NCBI RefSeq assembly: GCF_033170155.1
Contig: NZ_CP137079.1
Location: forward strand, 2,232,001-2,296,000
DNA: 64,000 bases
Reading direction: 5' to 3'
DNA from: Raineyella sp. W15-4
Lineage (GTDB): Bacteria > Actinomycetota > Actinomycetes > Propionibacteriales > Propionibacteriaceae
The notes under the pieces were generated by a model. That model was not told the origin of the DNA. It made no database searches and worked only from the letters and a program-made list of their open reading frames with translations. The position numbers and the translations under genes are program-made. This document shows, piece by piece, positions 40,463 to 47,890 of this stretch (the stretch's first letter is position 1; every line of letters starts with the position of its first letter).

Positions 40463-41662
40463 TCAGGCGGCCGGCGTGCCGCAGTACGGGAGCCGGGCCG
40501 ACAGTCTGCGGGCCGCGGCCTGCAGGGCCTCGATCCAGAGCCGGACCAGCTGCCCGCTGGCGTCCCGGGGCAGCTGGGCCAGCCGCAGCACGTGGCACAG
40601 GTTGCCCTGCAGGTCCCGCACCGGGACCAGCACCGACCCGACGTCGTAGCGGCGGTCGGCCTCGATCGTGCGGACCCGGTAGCAGACCGCGGCCCGGGCG
40701 ATCCGGGCCCGGACCTCGCGCTCGCCGGCCGGGGTGAGGTGGCCGGCCGAGTACATCCGGATCGCCTCCACCAGGTCGGTGTACGGATTGCTGTCCTCCT
40801 CCGGGAGGAAGGACAGCGAGTAGCCGTTGCGCCGGACGAACCGCAGCCGGGCCCGGAAGCCCTCCAGGGCCGCCTCGTCCGCCCCGACCGCACGGCGCAG
40901 CCAGCGTTCCTCGGCCTCCGGGCCGAGGGCGGCGACGAACTGGTCACCCAGTGGCGGGATCAGCGGGATCCGCTCACCCAGGGCCTCGGTGATGTCCACC
41001 CCCGGGCCGGTGGCGGAGGCGACCACGGCCAACTCTCCCTCGTTCGCCTCGGCGAGCACCGCGGCCTCGCAGGAAAACCGGGCGGCCAGCCGTTCCAGCT
41101 CGGGGCGGGCCACCGCGGCCTGCTGGATCGCCGCCGACAGGTCGGTGTCCATCCGGGCGATCAGCGAGGGGACGGCGAACCGGCCGTAGCCGCCCTGGAA
41201 GAAAAGCAGTGGGCTGCTGGGCCGGAGCACGGCGAGGTCGTCGACCGCGCACAGGGCGATGTAGTGGTCGCCGGCCTCGACCAGCTCGGTCAGCCGGACG
41301 TCCAGCCGGGCCACTGACCCGGCCAACACCGGGGCACCCGCGGGCGAGGGACACCAGTCGATCCCCGACAGCTTGTCCTCCCGTCGCTTGGCGATCGCCC
41401 GGCCCAGTTCCTCCTGGTCGCCGGAGAGGACGTTGATGCACAGCGCCGGGCACTCGCGCAGCCGGGCGAAGGTCCGCGAGCCGGTCATCGGCAGGAAGGC
41501 CACCAGTGGCGGGTCCAGCGAGACCGAGGTGAAGGTCCCCACCACCAGAGCGAGGTGTTCGCCGTCGGGGTGGGTGCCGGTCACCACGGTGACGCCGGTC
41601 GGGTAATGGCCGAGGACCTCGCGGAAGACGGCCGGGTCGAGGGTCGGGGTGGACGTGCTCAT
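40463..41662 (-). CDS. Flavin reductase fused to an IclR-like effector domain
   Basis: 399 residues. Residues ~10-165 are a flavin reductase of the HpaC/HsaB/NtaB family (HYPTGVTVVTGTHPDG, GTFTSVSLDPPLVAFLP, FARLRECPALCINVLSG, VDDLAVLRPSSPLLFFQGGYG). After residue ~172 a ~225-residue region looks like an IclR GAF-type effector domain (LGERIPLIPPLGDQFVAA, VGSVLVPVRDLQGNLCHVLRL) but no helix-turn-helix is present. HsaB-type reductases are usually ~170-190 residues, so this is a fusion. It would feed FADH2/FMNH2 to the monooxygenase at 46408-47607, possibly tuned by a ligand. ATG with AAGGAG; divergent from the IclR gene. Confidence 0.87.
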   Translation of the reverse strand: MSTSTPTLDPAVFREVLGHYPTGVTVVTGTHPDGEHLALVVGTFTSVSLDPPLVAFLPMTGSRTFARLRECPALCINVLSGDQEELGRAIAKRREDKLSGIDWCPSPAGAPVLAGSVARLDVRLTELVEAGDHYIALCAVDDLAVLRPSSPLLFFQGGYGRFAVPSLIARMDTDLSAAIQQAAVARPELERLAARFSCEAAVLAEANEGELAVVASATGPGVDITEALGERIPLIPPLGDQFVAALGPEAEERWLRRAVGADEAALEGFRARLRFVRRNGYSLSFLPEEDSNPYTDLVEAIRMYSAGHLTPAGEREVRARIARAAVCYRVRTIEADRRYDVGSVLVPVRDLQGNLCHVLRLAQLPRDASGQLVRLWIEALQAAARRLSARLPYCGTPAA

Positions 41663-41749
41663 GGTGGCTCCTTGGTCGGTCGTCCGAGCCGTACGACGGG
41701 TCGGCGGGGGACGTGACGAGGATGGCCCGGCACCCCGGTCTGTCCTCAA

Positions 41750-41861
41750 CGGAACCGTTCCGGGTGGCTGAACGGGACCGATGGGCGGGACAACTCGACC
41801 TCGACTGTGTCTTGCCTCACATCTGTAGCGGACATTACAGTTTCTGTACCATCCACTACAG
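41750..41861. promoter_or_regulatory. Divergent control region: palindrome, CRP-like site, promoter and double operator
   Basis: CGGAAC-C-GTTCCG at 41750-41762. CRP-like TGTGT-CTTGCC-TCACA at 41806-41821. Promoter TTGCCT (41812-41817), 18 bases, TACAGT (41836-41841) for the IclR gene. Two inverted repeats CTGTA-N8-TACAG at 41823-41840 and 41844-41861, exactly 21 bases apart, cover this promoter. The whole 41663-41896 gap between the reductase and IclR starts holds these elements. Confidence 0.6.
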
Positions 41862-41896
41862 GAACGTGGAACCGCGCCAACGACGGACGGAGCACC

Positions 41897-42721
41897 ATGA
41901 CGGCCACCCCACTCGACGACACTCCCCTCGACACCCGGCTCGACCGCGCCCACCCCGGCCAGGAGCCGGGCGGCCTCGCCTCGGTGAGCAAGGCCCTGAT
42001 GCTGCTGGAGTCACTCACCGCGGCCGGGGATCCCGCCGGGGTGAGTGCGCTGGCCCGGCGGACCGGGATGCCGAAGTCCACCGCGTTCCGCCTGTTGGCC
42101 TACCTGGAGGAGAGCGGCTTCGTCGAGCGGTCCGGGAAGGCCTACCAACTGGGGCGGCGGCTCTTCGAGCTCGGGAACCGGGTCGACCTCTGCCGTCCCG
42201 ACGGCCTGCGGGACATCGCCCTGCCGCATCTGACCGATCTGCACACCCGGACCGGGATGGTGGTCCACCTGGGTGTCCTCGACGGTCATGACGTGGTGTA
42301 CCTGGACAAGGTGCACGGCCTGCGAACGGCAGCGGTCTCCACCACCATCGGCGGTCGTGTGCCGGCCGCCTGTACGGCACTGGGCAAGGCCATCCTGGCG
42401 TTCTCCGATCCGGTGACGGTGCGGGAGGTCGTCGAGAACGGGTTGGCGCCGCGGACCCGTTTTTCGGTGCGCCAGCCGGGGCTGATGGTCCAGCAGCTGG
42501 CCGAGACCCGGCGGACGGCGCTCGCCCACGACCGGGAGGAGTCGCAGCTCGGGATCAGCTGTGTCGCCTCCCCGGTCCTGGTGGACGGACGGGCGGTCGC
42601 CGCGGTGTCGGCATGCGCCCCGACCGCCCCGGTGAACGCCGAGGCGCACGCCCTGCTGGTCCGGCGGACCGCGGCCGAGGTGTCCCGCCGGCTCCACGAC
42701 GCCGGGGCGTCCGCGGCCTGA
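41897..42721 (+). CDS. IclR-family regulator of the second aromatic cluster
   Basis: 274 residues, HTH at ~48-68 (GVSALARRTGMPKSTAFRLL), then the effector domain (PAACTALGKAILAF, QLGISCVASPVLVDGRAVAAVS). The ATG at 41897 is preferred; longer upstream codons lack similarity. Divergent from the reductase-IclR fusion and convergent with the extradiol dioxygenase. The duplicated CTGTA-N8-TACAG operator over its promoter suggests self-regulation. Effector unknown. Confidence 0.9.
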   Translation: MTATPLDDTPLDTRLDRAHPGQEPGGLASVSKALMLLESLTAAGDPAGVSALARRTGMPKSTAFRLLAYLEESGFVERSGKAYQLGRRLFELGNRVDLCRPDGLRDIALPHLTDLHTRTGMVVHLGVLDGHDVVYLDKVHGLRTAAVSTTIGGRVPAACTALGKAILAFSDPVTVREVVENGLAPRTRFSVRQPGLMVQQLAETRRTALAHDREESQLGISCVASPVLVDGRAVAAVSACAPTAPVNAEAHALLVRRTAAEVSRRLHDAGASAA

Positions 42722-42753
42722 GGTCCCGTTCCGCCGGCACCGAGTCCACACAT

Positions 42754-42786
42754 CGAGGGGGCCGCAGCATCGCCGCGGCCCCCTCG
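42754..42786. terminator. Bidirectional terminator hairpin
   Basis: Perfect 12-base arms CGAGGGGGCCGC (42754-42765) and GCGGCCCCCTCG (42775-42786), 9-base loop, between the convergent IclR and extradiol dioxygenase genes. Confidence 0.8.
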
Positions 42787-42815
42787 GTCGTGCTCCGGGC
42801 TCGTCCCCGGCGGGG

Positions 42816-43715
42816 TCAGCCGTAGTTCTTCGGATCGTCCTTGGAAAGGGTCAGGTACGGGCTGTGGCCCCAGTACTGGGTCTCGGTGTACCAGGTCGGC
42901 AGCCAGCTGGCATCGTCGATGCGCAGCCCGCCGGTGCCGAACTCGACGCCGAAGTGCGAGGGGGAATCCATGTAGAAGGAGATCATCTTGTCGTTCGTGT
43001 GTCGGCCCAGACCGCTGATCATCCGGGCGGCCCCGTTGAGCACCTTGTCGTGGGCCCGGCCGACGTGGTCGATGTCCTCGACCTCGACCATCAGGTGCCC
43101 GATGGCGGTCGGCAGCCCGGGCACCCCACCGCCGAAGGCGAAGGTGTGGTGGCGGGGGTTGCAGTGGGTGAAGGTGAGCTTCAGTCCCTTCATCTCGATC
43201 CAGTCGCTCAGCCGGAAGCCGAGCACGTCGAAGTAGAGCTTCTCGTACGCCTCGACGTCCTGGACCAGCTGGAAGACGTGGCCCGCGCCGCCGTCGCCGG
43301 TGACGAAGGAGTGTCCGAGCGGGGAGGCGAAGCGATCCAGCGAGTCGTGCAGCGCGTAGTGCAGCTCGCACTCCACGGTGCCGTCCGGGTCGGTGAAGCG
43401 GTACAGGTCGACCACGCACCGGTCGGTGATCTCCTCGGCCGAGGGGCGGCGTACGTCGTAGCCGAGCCCGCGGACCGCCTCGGCGAGCTGCTCCAGCTCC
43501 GCGGGCCCCTTCACCTCCCAGCCGATGTGGGTGATCCGGTCCTGGTCCGCCCGGTTGATCTCGAGACGGTAGAGCTTGTTGTCCATCCGGAACCGGATCC
43601 GCCGGTCCGTACGCTCTCCGACCTGCAGACCGACGACGTTGACGCCGTAGTCGTACCAGGCGTCGAGATCCGTGGCGTCCACGATGGCATAGGCGAGGCT
43701 CTTGACTTCGGCCAT
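42816..43715 (-). CDS. Extradiol dioxygenase (HsaC/BphC-like, two VOC domains)
   Basis: 299 residues. Type I extradiol ring-cleavage enzyme for bicyclic or substituted catechols. Fe(II) ligands fit His146 (GAGHVFQL), His207 (AIGHLMVE) and Glu258 (FGVEFGTGG); further active-site His239 (LGRHTND) and Tyr248 (SFYMDSPSHF) are present. NPRHHTFAF and IGHLMVEVEDIDHVG closely resemble HsaC and BphC, not the catechol enzyme at 2389-3306. Likely cleaves the catechol made by the HsaA-like monooxygenase. Divergent from the hydrolase gene. Confidence 0.9.
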   Translation of the reverse strand: MAEVKSLAYAIVDATDLDAWYDYGVNVVGLQVGERTDRRIRFRMDNKLYRLEINRADQDRITHIGWEVKGPAELEQLAEAVRGLGYDVRRPSAEEITDRCVVDLYRFTDPDGTVECELHYALHDSLDRFASPLGHSFVTGDGGAGHVFQLVQDVEAYEKLYFDVLGFRLSDWIEMKGLKLTFTHCNPRHHTFAFGGGVPGLPTAIGHLMVEVEDIDHVGRAHDKVLNGAARMISGLGRHTNDKMISFYMDSPSHFGVEFGTGGLRIDDASWLPTWYTETQYWGHSPYLTLSKDDPKNYG

Positions 43716-43806
43716 GGGTGTGTCCTTTCACTGGCCGCCCCGCGGGCGGCGGCACCGATGTTCCGGATCACTGTCGGGCAGCCCACCGGCCCGCCGACAG
43801 CGACTC

Positions 43807-43823
43807 GTTCCGGGTCCCGGAAC
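43807..43823. promoter_or_regulatory. Palindrome GTTCCGGG-T-CCCGGAAC
   Basis: Perfect 8-base arms around one base in the 276-base divergent region between extradiol dioxygenase and hydrolase genes. Candidate operator for a dimeric regulator such as the tandem TetR or an IclR protein. Confidence 0.5.
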
Positions 43824-43862
43824 CTCCGCAACGAGCCACCGAACAGGCTTCCGACCAGGGGA

Positions 43863-43883
43863 AACACCGGATTCGTGGGTGTT
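43863..43883. promoter_or_regulatory. Inverted repeat AACACC-N9-GGTGTT
   Basis: Six-base arms with a 9-base spacer, 40 bases after the previous palindrome and ~110 bases before the hydrolase ATG. Second candidate operator in the same divergent region. Confidence 0.35.
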
Positions 43884-43991
43884 CCGACATCCGGACCCGG
43901 AGGCTGGCCGTCCGGGCCGGGAGTCGTCAGGCTGGGTGCCCACAGGTCCCGGTACGGCCGGGCGCATCGACGACACACCCTCGGAGGACGC

Positions 43992-44882
43992 ATGGACGTC
44001 AGCTACGAAGAGACCTTCCGCTCGGTCACCCTGCCCGACGGGACCACCGTCGCCTACAACGAGGCCGGCGCCGGTGACCGGGCCGTCATCCTGGTCCACG
44101 GCAGTGGCCCCGGGGCCACCGGCTGGAGCAACTTCAACCCGAACATCGGTGCCCTCGCCGACGACTTCCACGTCTATGCCCTGGACATGCCCGGCTGGGG
44201 GGAGTCCAGTTCCCGGCCGGCCGCGGACTACCGCCACCCCGAGGTGGTGGTGCAGTTCATGGCTGCCGTCGGGATCGACCGGGCCGCCCTGGTCGGCAAC
44301 TCGATGGGCGGGATGATCGCCATCGCGGTGGCCGCCCGCCACCCGGAGCGGGTCTCGCACCTGATCACGATGGGGCCGGGATCAGGTGGGGTGACCATCT
44401 TCGACGCCGGCGGCGGCCTCACCGAGGGCCTGAAGATCCTCTACAAAGGCTATGCCGATCCGTCGCCGGAGAACTTCCTGGCCACCGTCGACATCATGAC
44501 CTACGACACTCCGCAGGAGGTCGCTGCCCCGCTCGCCGAGCAGCGCTCGGCGAACGCCCGCCGGCACCAGGAGCACCTGGACAACTGGCTGGAGGGGTCC
44601 GTCGATGGCCCGCCGCTGCGCTACGGCGCCTCGGAGCGGGAGATCGCGTCGATCACCGCTCCGGCGCTGCTGATCCACGGCCGGGACGACCGGGTGGTGC
44701 CGTTCGAGCACACCCTGCGGCTGGTCCGGCTGATCAGCGACTCACGGGCCTACCTGATCAACCGGTGCGGGCACTGGGCCCAGCTGGAGCACGCCGAGGA
44801 GTTCAACCGGCTGGTCCGGGACTTCGTCCTGAACACCTCCGGGACCGGAGAGAAGCCGGCCCTGGTCGCCCTCGGCGGCTGA
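43992..44882 (+). CDS. Meta-cleavage product hydrolase (HsaD/BphD-like alpha/beta hydrolase)
   Basis: 296 residues. Oxyanion loop HGSGPGATGWSNF, nucleophile Ser104 (VGNSMGGM), acid Asp233 (GRDDRVVP) and His261 (RCGHWAQLEH). The MGPGSGGVTIF and TEGLKIL segments agree with HsaD/BphD. It cuts C-C bonds of ring-cleavage products to give a 2-hydroxydienoate and an acid. GGAGG five bases before the ATG. Its 3' end is 8 bases from the convergent TetR gene. Confidence 0.9.
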   Translation: MDVSYEETFRSVTLPDGTTVAYNEAGAGDRAVILVHGSGPGATGWSNFNPNIGALADDFHVYALDMPGWGESSSRPAADYRHPEVVVQFMAAVGIDRAALVGNSMGGMIAIAVAARHPERVSHLITMGPGSGGVTIFDAGGGLTEGLKILYKGYADPSPENFLATVDIMTYDTPQEVAAPLAEQRSANARRHQEHLDNWLEGSVDGPPLRYGASEREIASITAPALLIHGRDDRVVPFEHTLRLVRLISDSRAYLINRCGHWAQLEHAEEFNRLVRDFVLNTSGTGEKPALVALGG

Positions 44883-44890
44883 TCAGCCGG

Positions 44891-46258
44891 TCAGCCGCGG
44901 CCCCGCGGGTCGCCGGGTGAGGCCCGGTGGTCCGCGGGGTAGCTCGTCATCACGTACGCCAGTCCCGCGGCCAGCACCTCCGAGGCGTCGGTGATCGGCC
45001 ACAGCGGGGAGACCGTCTCGACGACGAACAGGCCGTCCACCAGTGTCATCACCGCCCAGGAGAGCAGCTCGGGCAGGGAGCCGCTGAGCGGCTCCCGGTC
45101 GTCCCCCGGGGCCTCGCTCCCCACCCACTCGGCGAACCAGCCGACGTTGCGAGCGGTGACCTGCCGCCGGATCCGGCGGAACCGCTGCCGGGCCTCGGAT
45201 TCACCCTGCTGGAGCAACAGCATGTAGCCGATCCGGAAGGCGGCCGGCTCCTCCAGCATGGTCCGGAAACCGTCCCGCAGATGTCCAGCGATCGCCGTGC
45301 GGTGGTCGATGCCCGGTCCGCCGGGCCACACGTCGGAACTCGCCGACCAGCGTGCGAAAGCGGTGTCGAGCGCCTCGGCGACCAGCGCCCCGAGGTCGTC
45401 GAAGTGCCAGTAGAGGGAGCTGGCGGGCAGGCCGGCCCGCTCGCAGACCAGCGCGACGGTGGTGCCGGCCGGGCCCTGGTCGCACAACACATCGATCGCC
45501 CCCGCGACCAGCGCCTCCCGGCCGGTCTCCGCGGTGCGCACCCAGATCCGGTCGCCGGGCCCGGCCGACACCTCCTCCTGGGGCACCGGGCCACCGGCCG
45601 CGTAGTAGCGCGCCGCGCCGGTGAGCAGCAGGGCCAGCAGCCGGGTCTTCTCCGGCACCAGCGCGACATCCTGACCGGTCAGGTAGCGGCCGTCCAGCAC
45701 TGCGAGGGTCAGCCGCGCCATCGCCTCGGCGGCCCGCGGATCGACCGGGCCGGTCGCCGTCATCCGGTCCAGGGCGATCGTCCACCAGCCTCCCAGGCGC
45801 CGCTTGGCCTCCTTCCGGATGTCGAGGAAGGCCGACCGGGCCGCCTCCGCCGAGGAGCGCCGCTGCAGTGACAGCGCCAGCCCGACCCTGGCGTAGTCCG
45901 GGTGGGTGCCGTCACCCTCCAGCCGGACCATGGCGTCCTCGAGTTGCTCGGGCAGCGGCCGTTCGTCGGGTTCCTCGGGCCACGGCGGCTGGCCCCCGAA
46001 CCACTGCTCGTACGAGTCCTGGATGGCCGCGGCGACGATCTCGTCCTTGCTGGAGAAATGCCAGTACACCGAACTGGCCGGCAGGCCGGTCCGGCGGGCC
46101 AGTTCGGCGATGGTGGCCCCCTCGAAGCCGCGCTCGTCGACGAGGGTCAGCATGGTCCGCAGGATGCGGGTCCGGCCCTCCCGCCCGCGGGCCTGCATCC
46201 GGCGGGATCGCTGCTCCCGGCCCTCCGGCGGTCGAGGCGCCCCCGACGATCCAGCCAC
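44891..46258 (-). CDS. Tandem (two-in-one) TetR-family regulator
   Basis: 455 residues, about twice a normal TetR. Two DNA-binding regions are visible: residues ~28-75 (GFEGATIAELARRTGLPASS, then VYWHFSSKDE) and ~246-292 (TTVALVCERAGLPASSLYWH, then FDDLGALV), each followed by a TetR-type helical ligand domain. The copies share a GLPASS-x-YWHF core, so the protein looks like an internal duplication. GTG at 46256-46258 with GGGGGA upstream. It sits between the hydrolase and monooxygenase genes and probably controls the cluster. Confidence 0.88.
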   Translation of the reverse strand: MAGSSGAPRPPEGREQRSRRMQARGREGRTRILRTMLTLVDERGFEGATIAELARRTGLPASSVYWHFSSKDEIVAAAIQDSYEQWFGGQPPWPEEPDERPLPEQLEDAMVRLEGDGTHPDYARVGLALSLQRRSSAEAARSAFLDIRKEAKRRLGGWWTIALDRMTATGPVDPRAAEAMARLTLAVLDGRYLTGQDVALVPEKTRLLALLLTGAARYYAAGGPVPQEEVSAGPGDRIWVRTAETGREALVAGAIDVLCDQGPAGTTVALVCERAGLPASSLYWHFDDLGALVAEALDTAFARWSASSDVWPGGPGIDHRTAIAGHLRDGFRTMLEEPAAFRIGYMLLLQQGESEARQRFRRIRRQVTARNVGWFAEWVGSEAPGDDREPLSGSLPELLSWAVMTLVDGLFVVETVSPLWPITDASEVLAAGLAYVMTSYPADHRASPGDPRGRG

Positions 46259-46319
46259 CGTTCCCCCGTCCGCGTCCGTTTCCGATCCCCGCCAGTATGC
46301 CGTGTCCCGGACGCGCCGA

Positions 46320-46352
46320 GGGCGGCGGTCCCGTGCCCGGGGACCGCCGCCC
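46320..46352. terminator. Terminator hairpin after the monooxygenase gene
   Basis: Perfect 13-base arms GGGCGGCGGTCCC (46320-46332) and GGGACCGCCGCCC (46340-46352), 7-base loop. It lies 55 bases after the monooxygenase stop on the minus strand, separating it from the TetR gene. Confidence 0.8.
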
Positions 46353-46407
46353 TGTCCGCTGCTGACCCCCGAGCCGGCCGGCGCGCCGGGGTCGGGGTCG
46401 GTCCGGA

Positions 46408-47607
46408 TCACCAGAACGCCATCCCCAGGTCGTGCTCCAGGCCGAGGTTGACCCGGGCCCAGATCTGGTAGATCGGGTGCTGGGTGTTGCAGATGTGGGC
46501 CAGCGTCGCCTTGGCGTCCCGCAGCCCACGGCTGACCGGGCTGGCGAGCTGCAACGACCGGGCACCGGCGTAATTGAACGCCTTCTCCACGGCGTCGGCA
46601 GAGCGGCGGATGGCCCGGACCCCGTTGGCCCTGATCTCGGCCCGGGAGGCGAGGCTCAGGCGGCCGTCCCGGACCACCTCGTCGTACATCCGGTGACCGT
46701 CGGCGAGCAGGACGGCCCGCCCGGCACGCACCTCGGCGGCGCACTCGGCGATCACCGCCATCTGGTAGGGGTCCTCGAGGGTCCTGGTGCCGCGGGCGTC
46801 GATCCGCTGCAGGGCGTTGGTCATCACCGCCGCGACGGCCCCCTCGGCGATGCCCTGGCTGGCACTGTTGATCGCGTAGGAGAAGATCGTCGGGAACGGG
46901 ATCCGGTAGAGCGGTGCGTCGTTGCCGACCGTGGCGAAGTTCTGTCCGTGGTCGAAGTCCAGCGGGTCGTAGACCCGGTGGAACGGGACGAAGGCGTCGT
47001 CGACCACGAGGTCCTTCGAGCCGGTGCCGCGCAGGCCGATCACGTTCCAGGACTCCTGGTCGAACCAGTAGTCGTCGCGCGGCAGCACGATGTGGCGCAG
47101 CTCGGTCGCGCCGTCCGCGGTCCGCAGCAGGGCACCGGTGATCGCCCACTCGCAGGCCTCGCCCCCGGAGGAGAACGGGATCCGTCCCTTGATCCGGTAG
47201 CCGCCGTCGGCCGGCTCGAGCACCCCCAGCGGGGCGTACGGGGAGGAGATCCAGGTGTCCGGGTCCAGCCCCCAGATCTCCTCCTGCAGCTGCCGGGTGA
47301 AGCCCGAGGCCTCCCAGGGGTGTACGCCGACGACCCCGGCGACCCAGCCGGCGCCGGAGTTAAGGCCGGCGATCTTCATCACCGCCGCGCTGAATTCCGC
47401 CGGATGCGACTCGTAGCCGCCGTACTGCTTCGACTGCAGCATCTTGATCACGCCGATCCGGTGCAGGTCGGCGACCGTACGGTCGGGCAGCCGTCCCAGC
47501 TGGTCGGCCTCGGCCGCGGCGCCGGTCAGGCTCTCCCGCAGTGCGTCGATCCGGTCCAGCACCTCGGCACCGGTGACGTTCTCGCTTCGCTCGAGTAGTT
47601 CGCTCAT
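46408..47607 (-). CDS. HsaA-like flavin-dependent (acyl-CoA dehydrogenase-fold) aromatic monooxygenase
   Basis: 399 residues, group D two-component hydroxylase. RLPDRTVADLHRIGV, VVGVHPWEASGF, QEEIWGLDPDTWISSPYAPL, FSSGGEACEWAI and the GLRGTGSKDLVVDDAFVP stretch closely follow HsaA, which hydroxylates a phenol to a catechol using reduced flavin from HsaB. Here the reductase is the fused protein at 40463-41662. ATG with AAGGA upstream. The C-terminal end (about 30 residues) differs from HsaA. Substrate is unknown: a phenol, not necessarily a steroid. Divergent from an MFS gene. Confidence 0.87.
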   Translation of the reverse strand: MSELLERSENVTGAEVLDRIDALRESLTGAAAEADQLGRLPDRTVADLHRIGVIKMLQSKQYGGYESHPAEFSAAVMKIAGLNSGAGWVAGVVGVHPWEASGFTRQLQEEIWGLDPDTWISSPYAPLGVLEPADGGYRIKGRIPFSSGGEACEWAITGALLRTADGATELRHIVLPRDDYWFDQESWNVIGLRGTGSKDLVVDDAFVPFHRVYDPLDFDHGQNFATVGNDAPLYRIPFPTIFSYAINSASQGIAEGAVAAVMTNALQRIDARGTRTLEDPYQMAVIAECAAEVRAGRAVLLADGHRMYDEVVRDGRLSLASRAEIRANGVRAIRRSADAVEKAFNYAGARSLQLASPVSRGLRDAKATLAHICNTQHPIYQIWARVNLGLEHDLGMAFW

Positions 47608-47890
47608 CACAGATCCTTCTTCGTCGGAGGAAACCTCGCGGTGGTCAGGTCGGCGGCGGCCGGCCCGATCCCGCAGTCGGTGGGTCGATCCTGTGGCCGC
47701 ACTCCGCGCCCGGTGAACGAAAAGGTTCCGGCACCCGGCACGTCGTCCGACTGACATCGATGACGATGCGCCTTCCCGGTGGGTGGAACGGATTCGTCGG
47801 CCGGCCCGGCCGGCGCTCCCCAGACTGCTGCTCGCGGCACCACGCATCGTGCGGGTGGCACACGCCGCCCCGTTCCCAAAGGAGAGAACC
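47608..47890. other. Divergent intergenic region between monooxygenase and MFS genes
   Basis: 283 bases without a gene. Scattered GGTTCC (47730s) and GGAACG (47790s) copies resemble half-sites seen in the other aromatic promoters, but no clean palindrome or -35/-10 pair stands out. AAGGAG precedes the MFS ATG. I see no RNA gene. Confidence 0.4.

Noticed and set aside
47608-47890. Possible small RNA or small ORF in the monooxygenase-MFS gap
   Set aside because: No promoter-terminator pair, no strong hairpin and no ORF with a ribosome site except the MFS start itself.
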